Part shown: piece by piece, positions 9,602-18,350 of the stretch | Layout of the letters: every line of letters starts with the position of its first letter | Numbering within the stretch: position 1 is the first letter of the stretch | From: Pseudomonas sp. SL4(2022) | GTDB taxonomy: Bacteria; Pseudomonadota; Gammaproteobacteria; Pseudomonadales; Pseudomonadaceae | Reading direction: 5' to 3' | Length of the DNA: 64,000 nt | Assembly: GCF_026625725.1 (NCBI RefSeq) | Contig: NZ_CP113060.1 | Span: forward strand, 930,001 to 994,000 | Translations under genes and position numbers: made by a program | Notes under the pieces: model-generated | What the model was told of the DNA's origin: nothing | The model's database searches: none | Seen by the model: the letters and a program-made list of their open reading frames with translations, nothing else

Positions 9602-10624
9602 ATGCAACGGCCTCATGAGCATCCCCCGTTTCCTCAAGGGATACCCGACTATTCGATGATGGTGCTGCTGGTCGATGACCAAGCCATGATCGGCGAGGCA
9701 GTAAGGCGAGCGCTGGGCGAAGAGAGCGACATCGACTTCCACTTCTGCTCAGACCCGCACCAGGCCCTGCATGTGGCCCAACAGATCAAGCCCACGGTGA
9801 TCCTGCAGGATCTGATCATGCCCGGCATCGACGGCCTCGACCTGCTCAGCCAGTACCGCAGCACACCGGGGCTGCGTGATGTACCTATCATCGTGCTGTC
9901 GACCAAGGAAGACCCCAAGGTCAAGAGCGCAGCGTTCGCCGCTGGCGCCAACGACTACCTGGTGAAGTTGCCGGATGTGATTGAACTGCTGGCGCGTATC
10001 CGCTACCACTCGCGCTCCTACCTTACCCTGCAACAGCGGGATGAGGCCTACCGTGCCTTGCGCGAAAGCCAGCAGCAATTGCTCGACACCAACCTGGTTC
10101 TGCAACGGCTGATCAAATCCGACGGTCTCACCGGCCTGGCCAACCGCCGCTATCTGGATGAATACATCGAAGTCGAGTGGCACCGGGCCCAGCGTGACAA
10201 CAGCGAACTGTCTCTGTTGATGATCGACGTCGACTACTTCAAGGCCTACAACGATCAGTATGGGCATGTGGCCGGCGACGATGTGCTGCGCCAGGTGGGC
10301 GAGGCCTTACGCACCAGCTGCACCCGTGCCGCTGACCTCGCGGCCCGCTATGGCGGCGAAGAGTTCGCCGTGATCATGCCAGGCACCGCCTCCGGTGGCG
10401 CACGCCTGCAGGCCGAGAAGGTCCGGCGCGCCATCGAGGCGCTCGGCATCCCCCACGAGCGGCCGAAACCGGGCTCATGCATCAGCGTAAGCATTGGTAT
10501 CGCCACCCTCAGGCCAAGTGAGGGGAACGACCCAATGGGCCTGATCATTAAGGCCGACGAGGGCCTCTACCTGGCCAAGCACAGTGGCCGCAATCAGGTG
10601 GCGATGGCCCCGGATAACAGCTGA
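9602..10624 (+). CDS. wspR: WspR, receiver-GGDEF diguanylate cyclase
   Basis: Output enzyme of Wsp, making c-di-GMP from two GTP when phosphorylated. The 340-residue protein has a receiver domain with phospho-acceptor Asp70 ([13 protein letters not shown]), the same number as in the P. aeruginosa protein as I recall, a coiled-coil stalk ([20 protein letters not shown]), and a GGDEF domain with intact active site [13 protein letters not shown]. The RxxD product-inhibition site (RAAD) sits five residues before GGEEF. It is separated from wspF by 57 bases and preceded by an AATGATGGAGT ribosome site. Confidence 0.95.
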   Translation: MQRPHEHPPFPQGIPDYSMMVLLVDDQAMIGEAVRRALGEESDIDFHFCSDPHQALHVAQQIKPTVILQDLIMPGIDGLDLLSQYRSTPGLRDVPIIVLSTKEDPKVKSAAFAAGANDYLVKLPDVIELLARIRYHSRSYLTLQQRDEAYRALRESQQQLLDTNLVLQRLIKSDGLTGLANRRYLDEYIEVEWHRAQRDNSELSLLMIDVDYFKAYNDQYGHVAGDDVLRQVGEALRTSCTRAADLAARYGGEEFAVIMPGTASGGARLQAEKVRRAIEALGIPHERPKPGSCISVSIGIATLRPSEGNDPMGLIIKADEGLYLAKHSGRNQVAMAPDNS

Positions 10625-10731
10625 GCGCCTACGACAGATAAGCGCACTGTCGCGAAACGGGACCTTGGTGTACTTGGCCGGGCCGTACGCGCGGCCTTAC
10701 CTTGCCTCGTCAGCCAAACGAACGAAGCCTC

Positions 10732-11502
10732 ATGTCAGTGCCAGATATTCTGCTTCTGCTTGCCGCCGGTTTTGCTGCCGGCGGGATGAATGCCCTCGCC
10801 GGTGGCGGGACCTTTTTCTCCTTCCCGGCCCTGCTCGCGGCGGGCCTGCCGCCAGTGACGGCCAATGCCACCAATGCCGTGGCGCTATGGCCGGCCAGCC
10901 TGGCTGGTGCCTGGGCGGCACGCGACACACTGCGCCCGCTTGGCCGTTATCTGCTGCCGTTGCTACTGGCCGGACTGGCTGGCGGTTTAGCCGGCGGGCT
11001 GTTGCTGCTGCTTGGCGGCGATGCGCTCTTTGCCACACTGATTCCCTGGCTGCTGCTGGCCGCCACCGCGCTGTTTGCCGCCAGCCCCAGGCTCAGTCGC
11101 TGGCTGGCTGCACGTCGCGCCGACGCCGCCCAACCGCCGCACAGCCCGCTGTCACTGAGCGCGCATATTGGCGTGTCGATCTATGGTGGCTACTTCGGTG
11201 CCGGCATGGGCATCCTGCAACTGGCGACATTCTCCATCGAAGGCCACCCACTGGCCCGCGCCAATGCCCTGAAAAACCTGATTTCGGCGGTGATCTACAG
11301 CGTCGCCACGGCAACCTTTATCATCGCCGGGCGGGTCAGCGGGTATGAGTTGGGGATTCTGCTGGTGGGTGCCACCGTAGGCGGCTATGCCGGCGGTGCG
11401 CTGGGCCAGCGTTTGCCGACCAAGTTCCTGCGCCTGCTGGTGATCAGCGTGGGCAGCGGGATGACGCTGTATTACTTCTGGGCGACCTATTTCGCCCAGT
11501 AG
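10732..11502 (+). CDS. TauE/SafE-type sulfite exporter family (TSUP) permease
   Basis: A 256-residue integral membrane protein with about eight hydrophobic helices. It shows the TSUP fold, including the twin glycine-rich repeats AAGGMNALAGGGTFFSFPALLAAGLPP near the N-terminus and IYGGYFGAGMGILQLATF in the second half. Members move sulfite, sulfoacetate or other small organosulfur anions; this one cannot be assigned. The start is placed at ATG 10732 (MSVPDILLL) because the upstream in-frame codons are not hydrophobic or conserved-looking. It ends only 3 bases from the convergent AraC gene. Confidence 0.88.
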   Translation: MSVPDILLLLAAGFAAGGMNALAGGGTFFSFPALLAAGLPPVTANATNAVALWPASLAGAWAARDTLRPLGRYLLPLLLAGLAGGLAGGLLLLLGGDALFATLIPWLLLAATALFAASPRLSRWLAARRADAAQPPHSPLSLSAHIGVSIYGGYFGAGMGILQLATFSIEGHPLARANALKNLISAVIYSVATATFIIAGRVSGYELGILLVGATVGGYAGGALGQRLPTKFLRLLVISVGSGMTLYYFWATYFAQ

Positions 11503-11505
11503 CAC

Positions 11506-12498
11506 TCAATTTTTGCCGCGTTTGCGAAACTCCACCGGGGTTTCGCCGACCCAGCGCTTGAACGCGCGATAGAAGGTGCTCGGCTCGGAGAAGCCAGTGC
11601 GCTCGACAATCACCTCGATGCGCTCATCCGTATTGAGTAGCAGGTCCTTGGCTAAACGGCAGCGGTAGTCAGTCACCAGGTCATTGAAGCGCACCCCGGC
11701 CATGGCCAGTCGCTCGCGCAGCCGCCGCGCCGGCATGTTCAGCCGCGCGGCGACCTGCTCCAGGGTCGCGCCGCTGTCGACCAGCAACTCGCCAATCAGC
11801 TCACGCACCTTGCGCACCAGGTCCAGTCGCTCGACTTCGGCCAGCTGCCGCCGCGCCAACGACTCGTGCATGCGCAGCAGTTCCGGGGCGGCATGCCGTG
11901 AGGTTTTGTCCAGCACAGCGGCATTGAACACCAGCGCGTAACGCTCACCACCCAGTTGTGCTGGACAGCCATACACCTGCTGATAACGCTCAGCCGGGGC
12001 ACCTTCGGCATGCATGAACTGCACTTCATAGGGGGTAAAGTCACCTTCTGTCAGCGCATCGAACAAGCGGATCACCGCGCCGGCGAGCATTTCCGGGAAA
12101 TGGCGTGGGGTGCCGGGAACCAGCCCGAGCACCAGCACCGCGCGCTCGCCCTGGACGTCCAGCTTGGCGTTCAGGGTGTCGGAGAGCAGGCGTACATAGC
12201 GCAGGGCATGGCGCAGGCCTTCGCCGAAGGTCTCACTGGAAAGGAACAGGTATTCCAGCAGCAGGCCATGAAAGGCTGGAAGGTGCTGGGCCAGGTAAAG
12301 GCCGACATGCTCTTCACCGCATTCGTCGATCGCCGCCTTCCAGAACAGCGTCTGGGCGGCATGCGGAAACCGGCCGGCGGGCAAACCACCAGGCGGCAGG
12401 CCGACACGCGCCAGCACGCGATCAGGATCGGTACCACTGGCACGCAAGGCATCTAATACGGGCCGCATCAGCGCCACGTCGTCAGTCAGGTCACGCAT
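11506..12498 (-). CDS. AraC/XylS-family transcriptional regulator
   Basis: A 330-residue regulator with an N-terminal sensor of the arabinose-binding-type domain seen in OruR/ArgR-like regulators (residues about 20-200) and a C-terminal AraC double helix-turn-helix at about 235-325. The second helix-turn-helix signature is RTGFSEPSTFYRAFKRWVGETPVEFRK. The gene is divergent from the MaoC-like hydratase, with 173 bases between the two starts, making that gene its likely target (inference). It is convergent with and 3 bases from the TSUP permease. Effector unknown. Confidence 0.9.
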   Translation of the reverse strand: MRDLTDDVALMRPVLDALRASGTDPDRVLARVGLPPGGLPAGRFPHAAQTLFWKAAIDECGEEHVGLYLAQHLPAFHGLLLEYLFLSSETFGEGLRHALRYVRLLSDTLNAKLDVQGERAVLVLGLVPGTPRHFPEMLAGAVIRLFDALTEGDFTPYEVQFMHAEGAPAERYQQVYGCPAQLGGERYALVFNAAVLDKTSRHAAPELLRMHESLARRQLAEVERLDLVRKVRELIGELLVDSGATLEQVAARLNMPARRLRERLAMAGVRFNDLVTDYRCRLAKDLLLNTDERIEVIVERTGFSEPSTFYRAFKRWVGETPVEFRKRGKN

Positions 12499-12671
12499 TT
12501 TTCAGAAATTCTTATTGTTCGCGAGGCGCAGCCATCTTAGGCAGCTTTAGGTCCTGCGCTCAAGGCGTGAATACGTGCAATTGACTGCCCCGCCGCACAA
12601 CCAGGCAGGGCGGCCAATGCAGATACAGACGCGCCGACTAAGCTGCTGCCACCGTTCTGAGGAGTGCCCCC

Positions 12672-13526
12672 ATGGCCATCGACTGGCTCGATCTGCCCAC
12701 CCCACCCGCATTACCCGGCCTTTTTCTACGCGCGGCTCTGCGTCGCCGCGTCACCGGGCGCCGCTTGCCTGAGTTGGGCGTGCGCTGTCAGGTAACCGTG
12801 AATACCCAACACCTGGCTCGCTATCGGCAGATCTGTGGGTTTGCTGACGACCACCTTCTCCCCGCCCCCTATCCGCATATCCTGGCCTTCGCCCTGCAAA
12901 TGCAGCTGCTCACAGACCGGCGCTTTCCGTTCCCGCTGCTGGGGCTGGTGCATCTGGAAAACCATATCCGCGTGCTACGCCCGCTTGGAGGCCTCGGGCC
13001 GTTCACGGTCAGCGTGCAGGTGCAAAACCTACAGCCGCATGACAAGGGCGTGACCTTCAGCCTGATCACCCAACTGCACGACCAGCTCGGCCTGCTCTGG
13101 GAAGGTGATAGCCGCATCCTATGCCGCGCCCTGCGTCTGGACGGCAAGCCACTCGAGCGAGACGGCGAAACAGCGCTTGAGCAGACCACCCTGGCGCATT
13201 GGCGTGTGCCAGCCGATATCGGCCGGCGCTACGCGCGCGTTGCTGGCGACTACAACCCGATCCATCTGTTTGCCGCCACCGCCAAGCTGTTCGGCTTCCC
13301 CCGCGCCATTGCCCACGGGCTGTGGAACAAAGGCCGCGCCCTGGCCGAGCTGGGCACGCGCCTGCCTGCCGCCGGCTATGAAGTGAGCGTGCGTTTCCAA
13401 AAACCGGTGCTGCTGCCCGCCGACGTACGCCTACTGAGCAGCGAGCCTGCGGCCAATGGCCAGTTCAGCCTGCTCGGTGATGATGAGCGCGTGCACATGA
13501 CCGGCCACTGGCGAACACTGGGCTGA
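12672..13526 (+). CDS. MaoC-like acyl dehydratase, double hot-dog
   Basis: A 284-residue cytoplasmic protein whose C-terminal half carries the (R)-specific enoyl-CoA hydratase signature: YARVAGDYNPIHLFAATAKLFGFPRAIAHG, with Asp and His of the hydratase 2 motif D-x-NPIH. The N-terminal half (ARYRQICGFADDHLLPAPYPHILAFALQM) looks like a second, catalytically degenerate hot-dog fold. Such proteins act on acyl-CoA or acyl-ACP intermediates. The start ATG has a GGAGTGCCCCC ribosome site. It is divergent from an AraC-family regulator. Confidence 0.85.
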   Translation: MAIDWLDLPTPPALPGLFLRAALRRRVTGRRLPELGVRCQVTVNTQHLARYRQICGFADDHLLPAPYPHILAFALQMQLLTDRRFPFPLLGLVHLENHIRVLRPLGGLGPFTVSVQVQNLQPHDKGVTFSLITQLHDQLGLLWEGDSRILCRALRLDGKPLERDGETALEQTTLAHWRVPADIGRRYARVAGDYNPIHLFAATAKLFGFPRAIAHGLWNKGRALAELGTRLPAAGYEVSVRFQKPVLLPADVRLLSSEPAANGQFSLLGDDERVHMTGHWRTLG

Positions 13527-13536
13527 ATCCTCCGGA

Positions 13537-13561
13537 GGCTGCCGTTTCCAGTACGGCAGCC
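13537..13561. terminator. Hairpin after the MaoC-like gene
   Basis: GGCTGCCGT (13537-13545) and ACGGCAGCC (13553-13561) form a perfect 9-base-pair stem with a 7-base loop, 11 bases after the stop codon. There is no T tract, so it may be a 3'-end stabiliser or a weak terminator rather than a strong intrinsic terminator. Confidence 0.5.
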
Positions 13562-13617
13562 GCTTGCACCGCACGGCCGAACCCCCGAAGCTAGGCGTCT
13601 GTTTGCTGGAGCGCCTG

Positions 13618-13932
13618 ATGAACCTCGCTGAAATCACCACCCGTATGCACGCCATTCGTGATCACAATGACTGGCGTCCCTTTCACAGCCCGAAGAACCT
13701 GAGCATGGCCGCCAGCGTGGAAATGGCCGAGCTGGTGGAAATTTTCCAGTGGCTGAACGAAGCGCAATCGCGGCAACTCAGCGCTGAGCAACTCACCCAT
13801 GCCGGGCAAGAAATCGGCGACGTCATCCTCTATCTGGTGCTGCTGTGTGGCGAACTGGGTCTGGACATGGAACAGGTGGTGCGCGCCAAACTGGCCGACA
13901 ACGAACGGCGTTTCCTCGGAGACACGCCATGA
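13618..13932 (+). CDS. MazG-like nucleotide pyrophosphohydrolase
   Basis: A 104-residue all-alpha NTP pyrophosphohydrolase of the MazG/dCTPase (RS21-C6-like) superfamily, predicted to hydrolyse a non-canonical or excess nucleoside triphosphate to the monophosphate and pyrophosphate. The metal-binding EExxE-type helix is visible as SVEMAELVEIFQWLNE, with the second acidic helix EIGDVILYLVLLCGELGLD. The start is set at ATG 13618 (MNLAEITTRM), the typical N-terminus. The stop overlaps the cmoM start (ATGA), so the two are probably translated together. Confidence 0.88.
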   Translation: MNLAEITTRMHAIRDHNDWRPFHSPKNLSMAASVEMAELVEIFQWLNEAQSRQLSAEQLTHAGQEIGDVILYLVLLCGELGLDMEQVVRAKLADNERRFLGDTP

Positions 13933-14678
13933 CTGATCGGCACTTCGACGAGCTGGCCACGCGTTTTGCCGAGAAGATCTACGGCGGCGCCAAGGGTGCG
14001 ATTCGCCTGGCCGTACTCCAGGCCGATCTCGCCGAAGCCCTGCCCGACAGGCCGCTGCGGGTGCTGGATATTGGCGCGGGGCTTGGCCATATGTCGCTGT
14101 GGCTGGCCGAGCGCGGCCATCAGGTGACGCTGACGGAACCTGCCGAACCGATGCTCAATGGTGCACGCGAGCGCTTTGCCGCAGCAGGACAACATGCCAC
14201 CTTTATTCAAGCGCCCTGGCAGGACTTGCTCGGCCAGCGAGAGCAACCTTACGACCTGGTGATCTGCCATGCGGTGCTGGAGTGGCTGGCCGAACCGCAC
14301 AGCATTCTGCCGGTGCTGCACCAGCTGTGCGCGCCCGGTGGCTGGCTGTCGCTGGCGTTCTACAACAAGGATGCGCTGATCTACCGCAACCTGCTTAAAG
14401 GCCACTTCCGCAAGCTGCGCAAGGCCGAGTTTGCTGGCGAGAAGCAAAGTCTGACCCCGCAGATGCCGCTTGATCCGCGCGAGCTGGCGGCGCAACTTGA
14501 GGCGAATTGGCAGGTCGAAAGCCAGAGTGGCGTGCGGGTGTTTCACGACTACATGCCGCCACCCTTTCAGGCCAAGGCTGAGTTGATCGACCTGCTGGAA
14601 ATGGAACTGGCCTACCGCCGCCACCCCAGCTTTGCCGGGCTGGGGCGCTACCTGCACTGGATCTGCCGGCCACGCTGA
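13929..14678 (+). CDS. cmoM: tRNA 5-carboxymethoxyuridine methyltransferase CmoM (SmtA-like)
   Basis: A 249-residue class I SAM-dependent methyltransferase that converts cmo5U to its methyl ester at the tRNA wobble position (family knowledge). Motif I is [19 protein letters not shown], with post-motif acidic residue [26 protein letters not shown] is the DxxxCHxVLEW motif typical of CmoM, and [18 protein letters not shown] matches the family C-terminal half. The start is ATG 13929, overlapping the preceding stop by four bases; the upstream in-frame extension lies inside the MazG gene. Confidence 0.9.
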   Translation: MTDRHFDELATRFAEKIYGGAKGAIRLAVLQADLAEALPDRPLRVLDIGAGLGHMSLWLAERGHQVTLTEPAEPMLNGARERFAAAGQHATFIQAPWQDLLGQREQPYDLVICHAVLEWLAEPHSILPVLHQLCAPGGWLSLAFYNKDALIYRNLLKGHFRKLRKAEFAGEKQSLTPQMPLDPRELAAQLEANWQVESQSGVRVFHDYMPPPFQAKAELIDLLEMELAYRRHPSFAGLGRYLHWICRPR

Positions 14679-14707
14679 TTGCCCTCTCACTGGAGGCTGA
14701 ACACTCA

Positions 14708-15301
14708 ATGAAAAGACTGGGCGCATTACTGCTACTGACGAGTCTCGCAGCCTGCCAGAGCGACAACCCGTATACCGCCGAAAGTAAGCCCCTGCCGCCT
14801 GCTCCTGCACAGGCGGCCCAGCAACTGGATCTCAGCGCCTATCCGGCAAAACCACGCGACTTCGGCCGCTACCTCACCTGGAGCTGGCAACGCCTGCCTG
14901 CCGGCACGGCCTGGGCCAGCTCCGAGCAGGTGCAGGAAGCCCTCAGCAATGCCCTCGACCAACGCGGCCTGCGCCCACATCGCGCCGGCAACACCAGCGA
15001 CCTCAAGGTCAGCGCCGAGCTGCGTTTGGAGCAACGCCTGCGCCAGGTCACCGAACACTACGGCAGCCAGTACGGTCATAGTCGGTATGGCAACGACTAC
15101 GGCATGTGGGGCAGTGCGCCGCTGGTGCGCAGCTATACCGAAGAGGTCATGGTGGTGCGCATCGAGTTGTTCGATGGCCAGGATGGTCAGCCGATCTGGA
15201 GCGCCAGCGCCGAAACCCTTAACAGCGGCAGCCAGAGTGAACGCGCCGCGGCATTGCGCAATGCGGTACAACAGGCTCTGGCGGCGTACCCACCACACTG
15301 A
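14708..15301 (+). CDS. DUF4136 lipoprotein (first of a tandem pair)
   Basis: A 197-residue protein with a lipoprotein signal peptide (lipobox LAAC, cysteine near residue 17) followed by a DUF4136 domain. Family features are the repeated aromatic-Trp motif [10 protein letters not shown], the [13 protein letters not shown] strand, a central Gly/Tyr-rich segment and [18 protein letters not shown] near the C-terminus. It is probably outer-membrane anchored; its biochemical role is unknown. It is followed 24 bases later by a related lipoprotein gene. Confidence 0.85.
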   Translation: MKRLGALLLLTSLAACQSDNPYTAESKPLPPAPAQAAQQLDLSAYPAKPRDFGRYLTWSWQRLPAGTAWASSEQVQEALSNALDQRGLRPHRAGNTSDLKVSAELRLEQRLRQVTEHYGSQYGHSRYGNDYGMWGSAPLVRSYTEEVMVVRIELFDGQDGQPIWSASAETLNSGSQSERAAALRNAVQQALAAYPPH

Positions 15302-15325
15302 TTGCTGAACCCGAGGAGAGCCCCC

Positions 15326-15889
15326 ATGCGTGCATCACTGCTGTTACTGCCCCTGCTGCTGATCCTTAGCGCCTGCCAGACACCGCAGCTGGAACGCGAC
15401 TTCGACCCCGAGCGGGACTTTACCGCTTACCGCAGCTGGAGCTGGCAGGAACCTGCCGTACAGTTCAAACCCGATGACCCGCGCATCAACAGCGACCTCA
15501 CCGGCCAACGTATTCGCAGCGCGGTCCGCGAACAGCTCGACCAACGTGGCCTGCGCGCAGCAACGGCAAATACGCCGGGCGATCTCAAGGTGCAAGTGTG
15601 GATGATCGTCGACAACCGCCAGCAGCAGGTCAGCACCCACTTTGGCGGAGGCTGGGGCGAGCCATGGTCCGGGGGGTTCTGGGGCGGCCCGAGTTATGTG
15701 GAAACCCGCACGTTGGACTATCAGGTCGGCATCCTGCAGATCGACCTGCTCGACGGCAAGGACGGCAAGTTGGTCTGGCGCGGCAGTGCCGAACAGGTGC
15801 TGCGCAGCCGCCAACCCAGCCCCAACGAGCGCGCGGCAGCGATTCGCAGTACGGTTGCAGAAGTGCTAAGCCAATACCCACCGCGCTGA
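15326..15889 (+). CDS. DUF4136 lipoprotein (second of a tandem pair)
   Basis: A 187-residue paralogue of the preceding gene, with lipobox LSAC and the same layout: YRSWSWQEP, the GDLKVQVWMIVDNRQQQVSTHFGGG strand and Gly-rich loop, and LDYQVGILQIDLLDGKDGKLVWRGSAEQVL. The start is placed at ATG 15326 after an AGGAGAG ribosome site; an earlier in-frame TTG at 15302 has no signal-peptide logic. Both copies end with a short AA.R..V...L..YPP tail, supporting a local duplication. Function unknown. Confidence 0.85.
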   Translation: MRASLLLLPLLLILSACQTPQLERDFDPERDFTAYRSWSWQEPAVQFKPDDPRINSDLTGQRIRSAVREQLDQRGLRAATANTPGDLKVQVWMIVDNRQQQVSTHFGGGWGEPWSGGFWGGPSYVETRTLDYQVGILQIDLLDGKDGKLVWRGSAEQVLRSRQPSPNERAAAIRSTVAEVLSQYPPR

Positions 15890-15920
15890 GCGCGCACTCC
15901 TCACTCAACAAGGATGTTGC

Positions 15921-16409
15921 ATGAGCACCACCCCACACCTCAGCCATCGCCCTGCTGCGGCGGCTGATCTGGCCCAGATTGTCGGCTTTCCACAGAACGC
16001 CGATGAGCTGTTCTTCTGTTTTCCCAAGGCAGACTGGCCACTGAGCATCGGCCAGTTGGCCGCCGCCATGGCCGAACGCCGCGACAGCACGGTGGTCCTG
16101 TTCGATGGCCGGGTGGCCGGCTTTGCCAACTTCTACCAGTGGCACTACAACGACCACTGCGCCCTCGGCAACCTGATGGTGGCGCCCTGGGCCCGCGGCC
16201 ATGGCGTGGCGCATTATCTGGTGGCGGTGATGGAGCAGCTGGCGCGTGAGCATTACCACGCCAAGCGCATGCAGGTGTCGTGCTTCAACGCCAACAGCGC
16301 CGGCCTGCTGCTCTACCCCAAGCTCGGTTATGCCCTCAGCGGCGTGGTCGAACGCCGCGACCCCAAGGGCCAGCGCGGCGCGCTGATCCAGTTCAATAAA
16401 CCGCTATAG
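15921..16409 (+). CDS. GNAT-family N-acetyltransferase
   Basis: A 162-residue acetyl-CoA-dependent acyltransferase of the GNAT fold. The acetyl-CoA pyrophosphate-binding motif is ARGHGVAHYLVAVM (R-G-x-G-V/A type) after the beta-4 strand NLMVAP. The later FNANSAGLLLYPKLGYAL segment is the usual GNAT motif B. Substrate is unknown. It starts 31 bases after the second DUF4136 gene and ends 6 bases before a convergent LysR gene. Confidence 0.88.
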   Translation: MSTTPHLSHRPAAAADLAQIVGFPQNADELFFCFPKADWPLSIGQLAAAMAERRDSTVVLFDGRVAGFANFYQWHYNDHCALGNLMVAPWARGHGVAHYLVAVMEQLAREHYHAKRMQVSCFNANSAGLLLYPKLGYALSGVVERRDPKGQRGALIQFNKPL

Positions 16410-16415
16410 ACCGGC

Positions 16416-17315
16416 TTACAGGTCCCAGTCCGGCCGATCCGCCAACCGCTGAATCAGAAAATCCAGCAGCGCGCGCAGCGCCGGCGGCATTTGCCGGCGC
16501 GTGCCGTACAGGGCGTGGATGCCCAGCTGCTGCGGCTCGTAGTCAGGCAGTAACCGCACCAGCGCTCCGGAACGCAGATGCGCACCGACCGAATAACGCG
16601 GCTGCAAGCTGATGCCGATATCGGCCAGCGCGGCTTCCAGCAGCACCATGGATTCATTGGCGCTGAGGTTGCCGCTCACCGCCACGGCATGCGGCTCACC
16701 GGCGCGGCTGAACTCCCAGATGCTGCGACCAAAATAGGCATAACTCAGGCAGTTGTGTTGGGCCAGCTCCTCGGGCCGCTGCGGTGTGCCGTGCCTGGCC
16801 AGGTAGGCGGGAGTGGCGCACACCACCGAGCGGCACACCGCCAACTGGCGGGCGATCAGGTTAGGGTCGAGCTGATTGGTGATGCGCAGGGCCAGGTCGA
16901 TACGCGCCTCCACCAGATTGACCGCCTGGCTGCCCACCAGCAGATCGACGCTGACCTGCGGATACAGGCGAATAAACTCATCCAGCGCATGCACCAGCCA
17001 GGCTTGGGCCAGCGACTGGCTGCAGGCAATGCGCAAAGTGCCACGCGGGGCGGCCTCATCCGTACGGCTGACGCTCTGCATGGCGTCTGCCATGGCCAGC
17101 ATCTCGCGGCACTGGCCGAGCAACTGCTCGCCGGCACCGGTCAGGCTCAGCTTGCGCGTGGTGCGGTGCAGCAAGCGCGCGCCCACCCAGGTTTCCAGCT
17201 CACCGAGGTAGCGCGAAACCATCGCCCGTGACATCTCCAGTGCATCGGCGGCGGCGGTCTGGCTACCGCGCTCCACCACTTCGACAAAGACCCGCGTAGC
17301 CGTCAGGCGATCCAT
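16416..17315 (-). CDS. LysR-family transcriptional regulator
   Basis: A 299-residue LysR regulator with an N-terminal winged helix-turn-helix (ATRVFVEVVERGSQTAAADALEMSRAMVSRYLGELE) and a periplasmic-binding-like effector domain from about residue 90. It resembles the CrgA/DmlR-type subgroup by its start MDRLTATRVFVEVVERGS. It is divergent from the exported metallo-beta-lactamase-fold gene, with 99 bases between start codons, so it probably controls that gene and itself (inference). Confidence 0.92.
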   Translation of the reverse strand: MDRLTATRVFVEVVERGSQTAAADALEMSRAMVSRYLGELETWVGARLLHRTTRKLSLTGAGEQLLGQCREMLAMADAMQSVSRTDEAAPRGTLRIACSQSLAQAWLVHALDEFIRLYPQVSVDLLVGSQAVNLVEARIDLALRITNQLDPNLIARQLAVCRSVVCATPAYLARHGTPQRPEELAQHNCLSYAYFGRSIWEFSRAGEPHAVAVSGNLSANESMVLLEAALADIGISLQPRYSVGAHLRSGALVRLLPDYEPQQLGIHALYGTRRQMPPALRALLDFLIQRLADRPDWDL

Positions 17316-17414
17316 GATTAGCTCAAATAGCGCAACAAATATGCGCAGATTACGGGGCTTTTTGATCGTTTTAAAGCAACTAACATACGCTCATTCACTC
17401 AACAGGAGTTCACC

Positions 17415-18287
17415 ATGTCGATCATCACTCACCTGCGCGGCCTGCTGGCCAGCGCCAGCCTGCTGACCCTGGCGACCACCGCCATGGCCCAACCACTGAC
17501 CCTGGATGTTTACAACCCGGGCGAAAAAGCCGTGTTCCCCGTCACCTCAACGCTGATCAGCGGCGAGCGCGATGTCATGCTGGTCGATGCGCAGTTCTCC
17601 AACCGTGAAGCCCAGGAACTGGTTGAGCGCATTCGAGCCAGCGGCAAAAACCTCACCACCATCTTTATCAGCCATGGCGACCCGGACTTCTACTTCGGCC
17701 TGGACACCCTGACCCGCGCCTTCCCCAAGGCCAAGGTGCTGGCCACCGCCGAAACCATCGCTTATATCGAAAAAAGCCGCGCACCCAAACTGGCCTACTG
17801 GGGCCCGATCCTCAAGGACACCGCACCGGCCCGTACAGTGGTGCCGCACGCCCTGCAAGGCGATCACCTGAGCCTGGAAGGCCAGCGCATCGAGCTGATC
17901 GGCCATGACCCCAAGCACACCAGCCTGTGGATTCCGAGCATCAAGGCCGTGGTGGGCGGCGTGCTGACCTACGCCAACATCCACCCCTGGATTGCCGATG
18001 CACAAACAGTAGAGGCCCGTAAATCCTGGCTGAAATCGCTGGATGAGTTGCAAGCACTGCAACCGAAAACCCTGGTGCCGGGGCACTACATGGGCCAACC
18101 AACGTTAAACCTGGATGACCTGCGCTTTACTCGCAACTACCTCAATGACTTGGAAGCGGCACTGCCCAACGCCAAGAACAGCCAAGCGCTGATCGAAACC
18201 ATGAAAGCCAAGTACCCACAGCTGCTCGACGCCAGCAGCCTGGAACTGAGCGCCAAGGTGCTCAAGGGTGAAATGCAGTGGCCATAA
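17415..18287 (+). CDS. Exported MBL-fold metallo-hydrolase-like protein
   Basis: A 290-residue protein with a Sec signal peptide (cleavage after ATTAMA, about residue 25) and a metallo-beta-lactamase-type fold. The metal loop reads ISHGDPDFYFGL, so the second and third histidines of the canonical HxHxDH are Asp and Phe. Further possible ligands are in LIGHDPKHTSLWI and VPGHYMGQP. The family is found near LysR regulators in proteobacteria and its substrate is unknown. The altered motif suggests altered metal use or a non-hydrolytic role. The ribosome site is ACAGGAG. Confidence 0.82.
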   Translation: MSIITHLRGLLASASLLTLATTAMAQPLTLDVYNPGEKAVFPVTSTLISGERDVMLVDAQFSNREAQELVERIRASGKNLTTIFISHGDPDFYFGLDTLTRAFPKAKVLATAETIAYIEKSRAPKLAYWGPILKDTAPARTVVPHALQGDHLSLEGQRIELIGHDPKHTSLWIPSIKAVVGGVLTYANIHPWIADAQTVEARKSWLKSLDELQALQPKTLVPGHYMGQPTLNLDDLRFTRNYLNDLEAALPNAKNSQALIETMKAKYPQLLDASSLELSAKVLKGEMQWP

Positions 18288-18319
18288 CTCGCCGCACCTG
18301 AAGGACCTCGCAGCAGCCC

Positions 18320-18348
18320 AAAAGGCCTGGCTCAACGCCAGGCCTTTC
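18320..18348 (+). terminator. Intrinsic terminator after the MBL-fold gene
   Basis: AAAAGGCCTGGC and GCCAGGCCTTT form a stem of about 11 base pairs around the loop TCAAC, 33 bases after the stop codon; the right arm ends in TTTCT. This is a typical intrinsic terminator for the plus strand. Confidence 0.8.
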
Positions 18349-18350
18349 TG

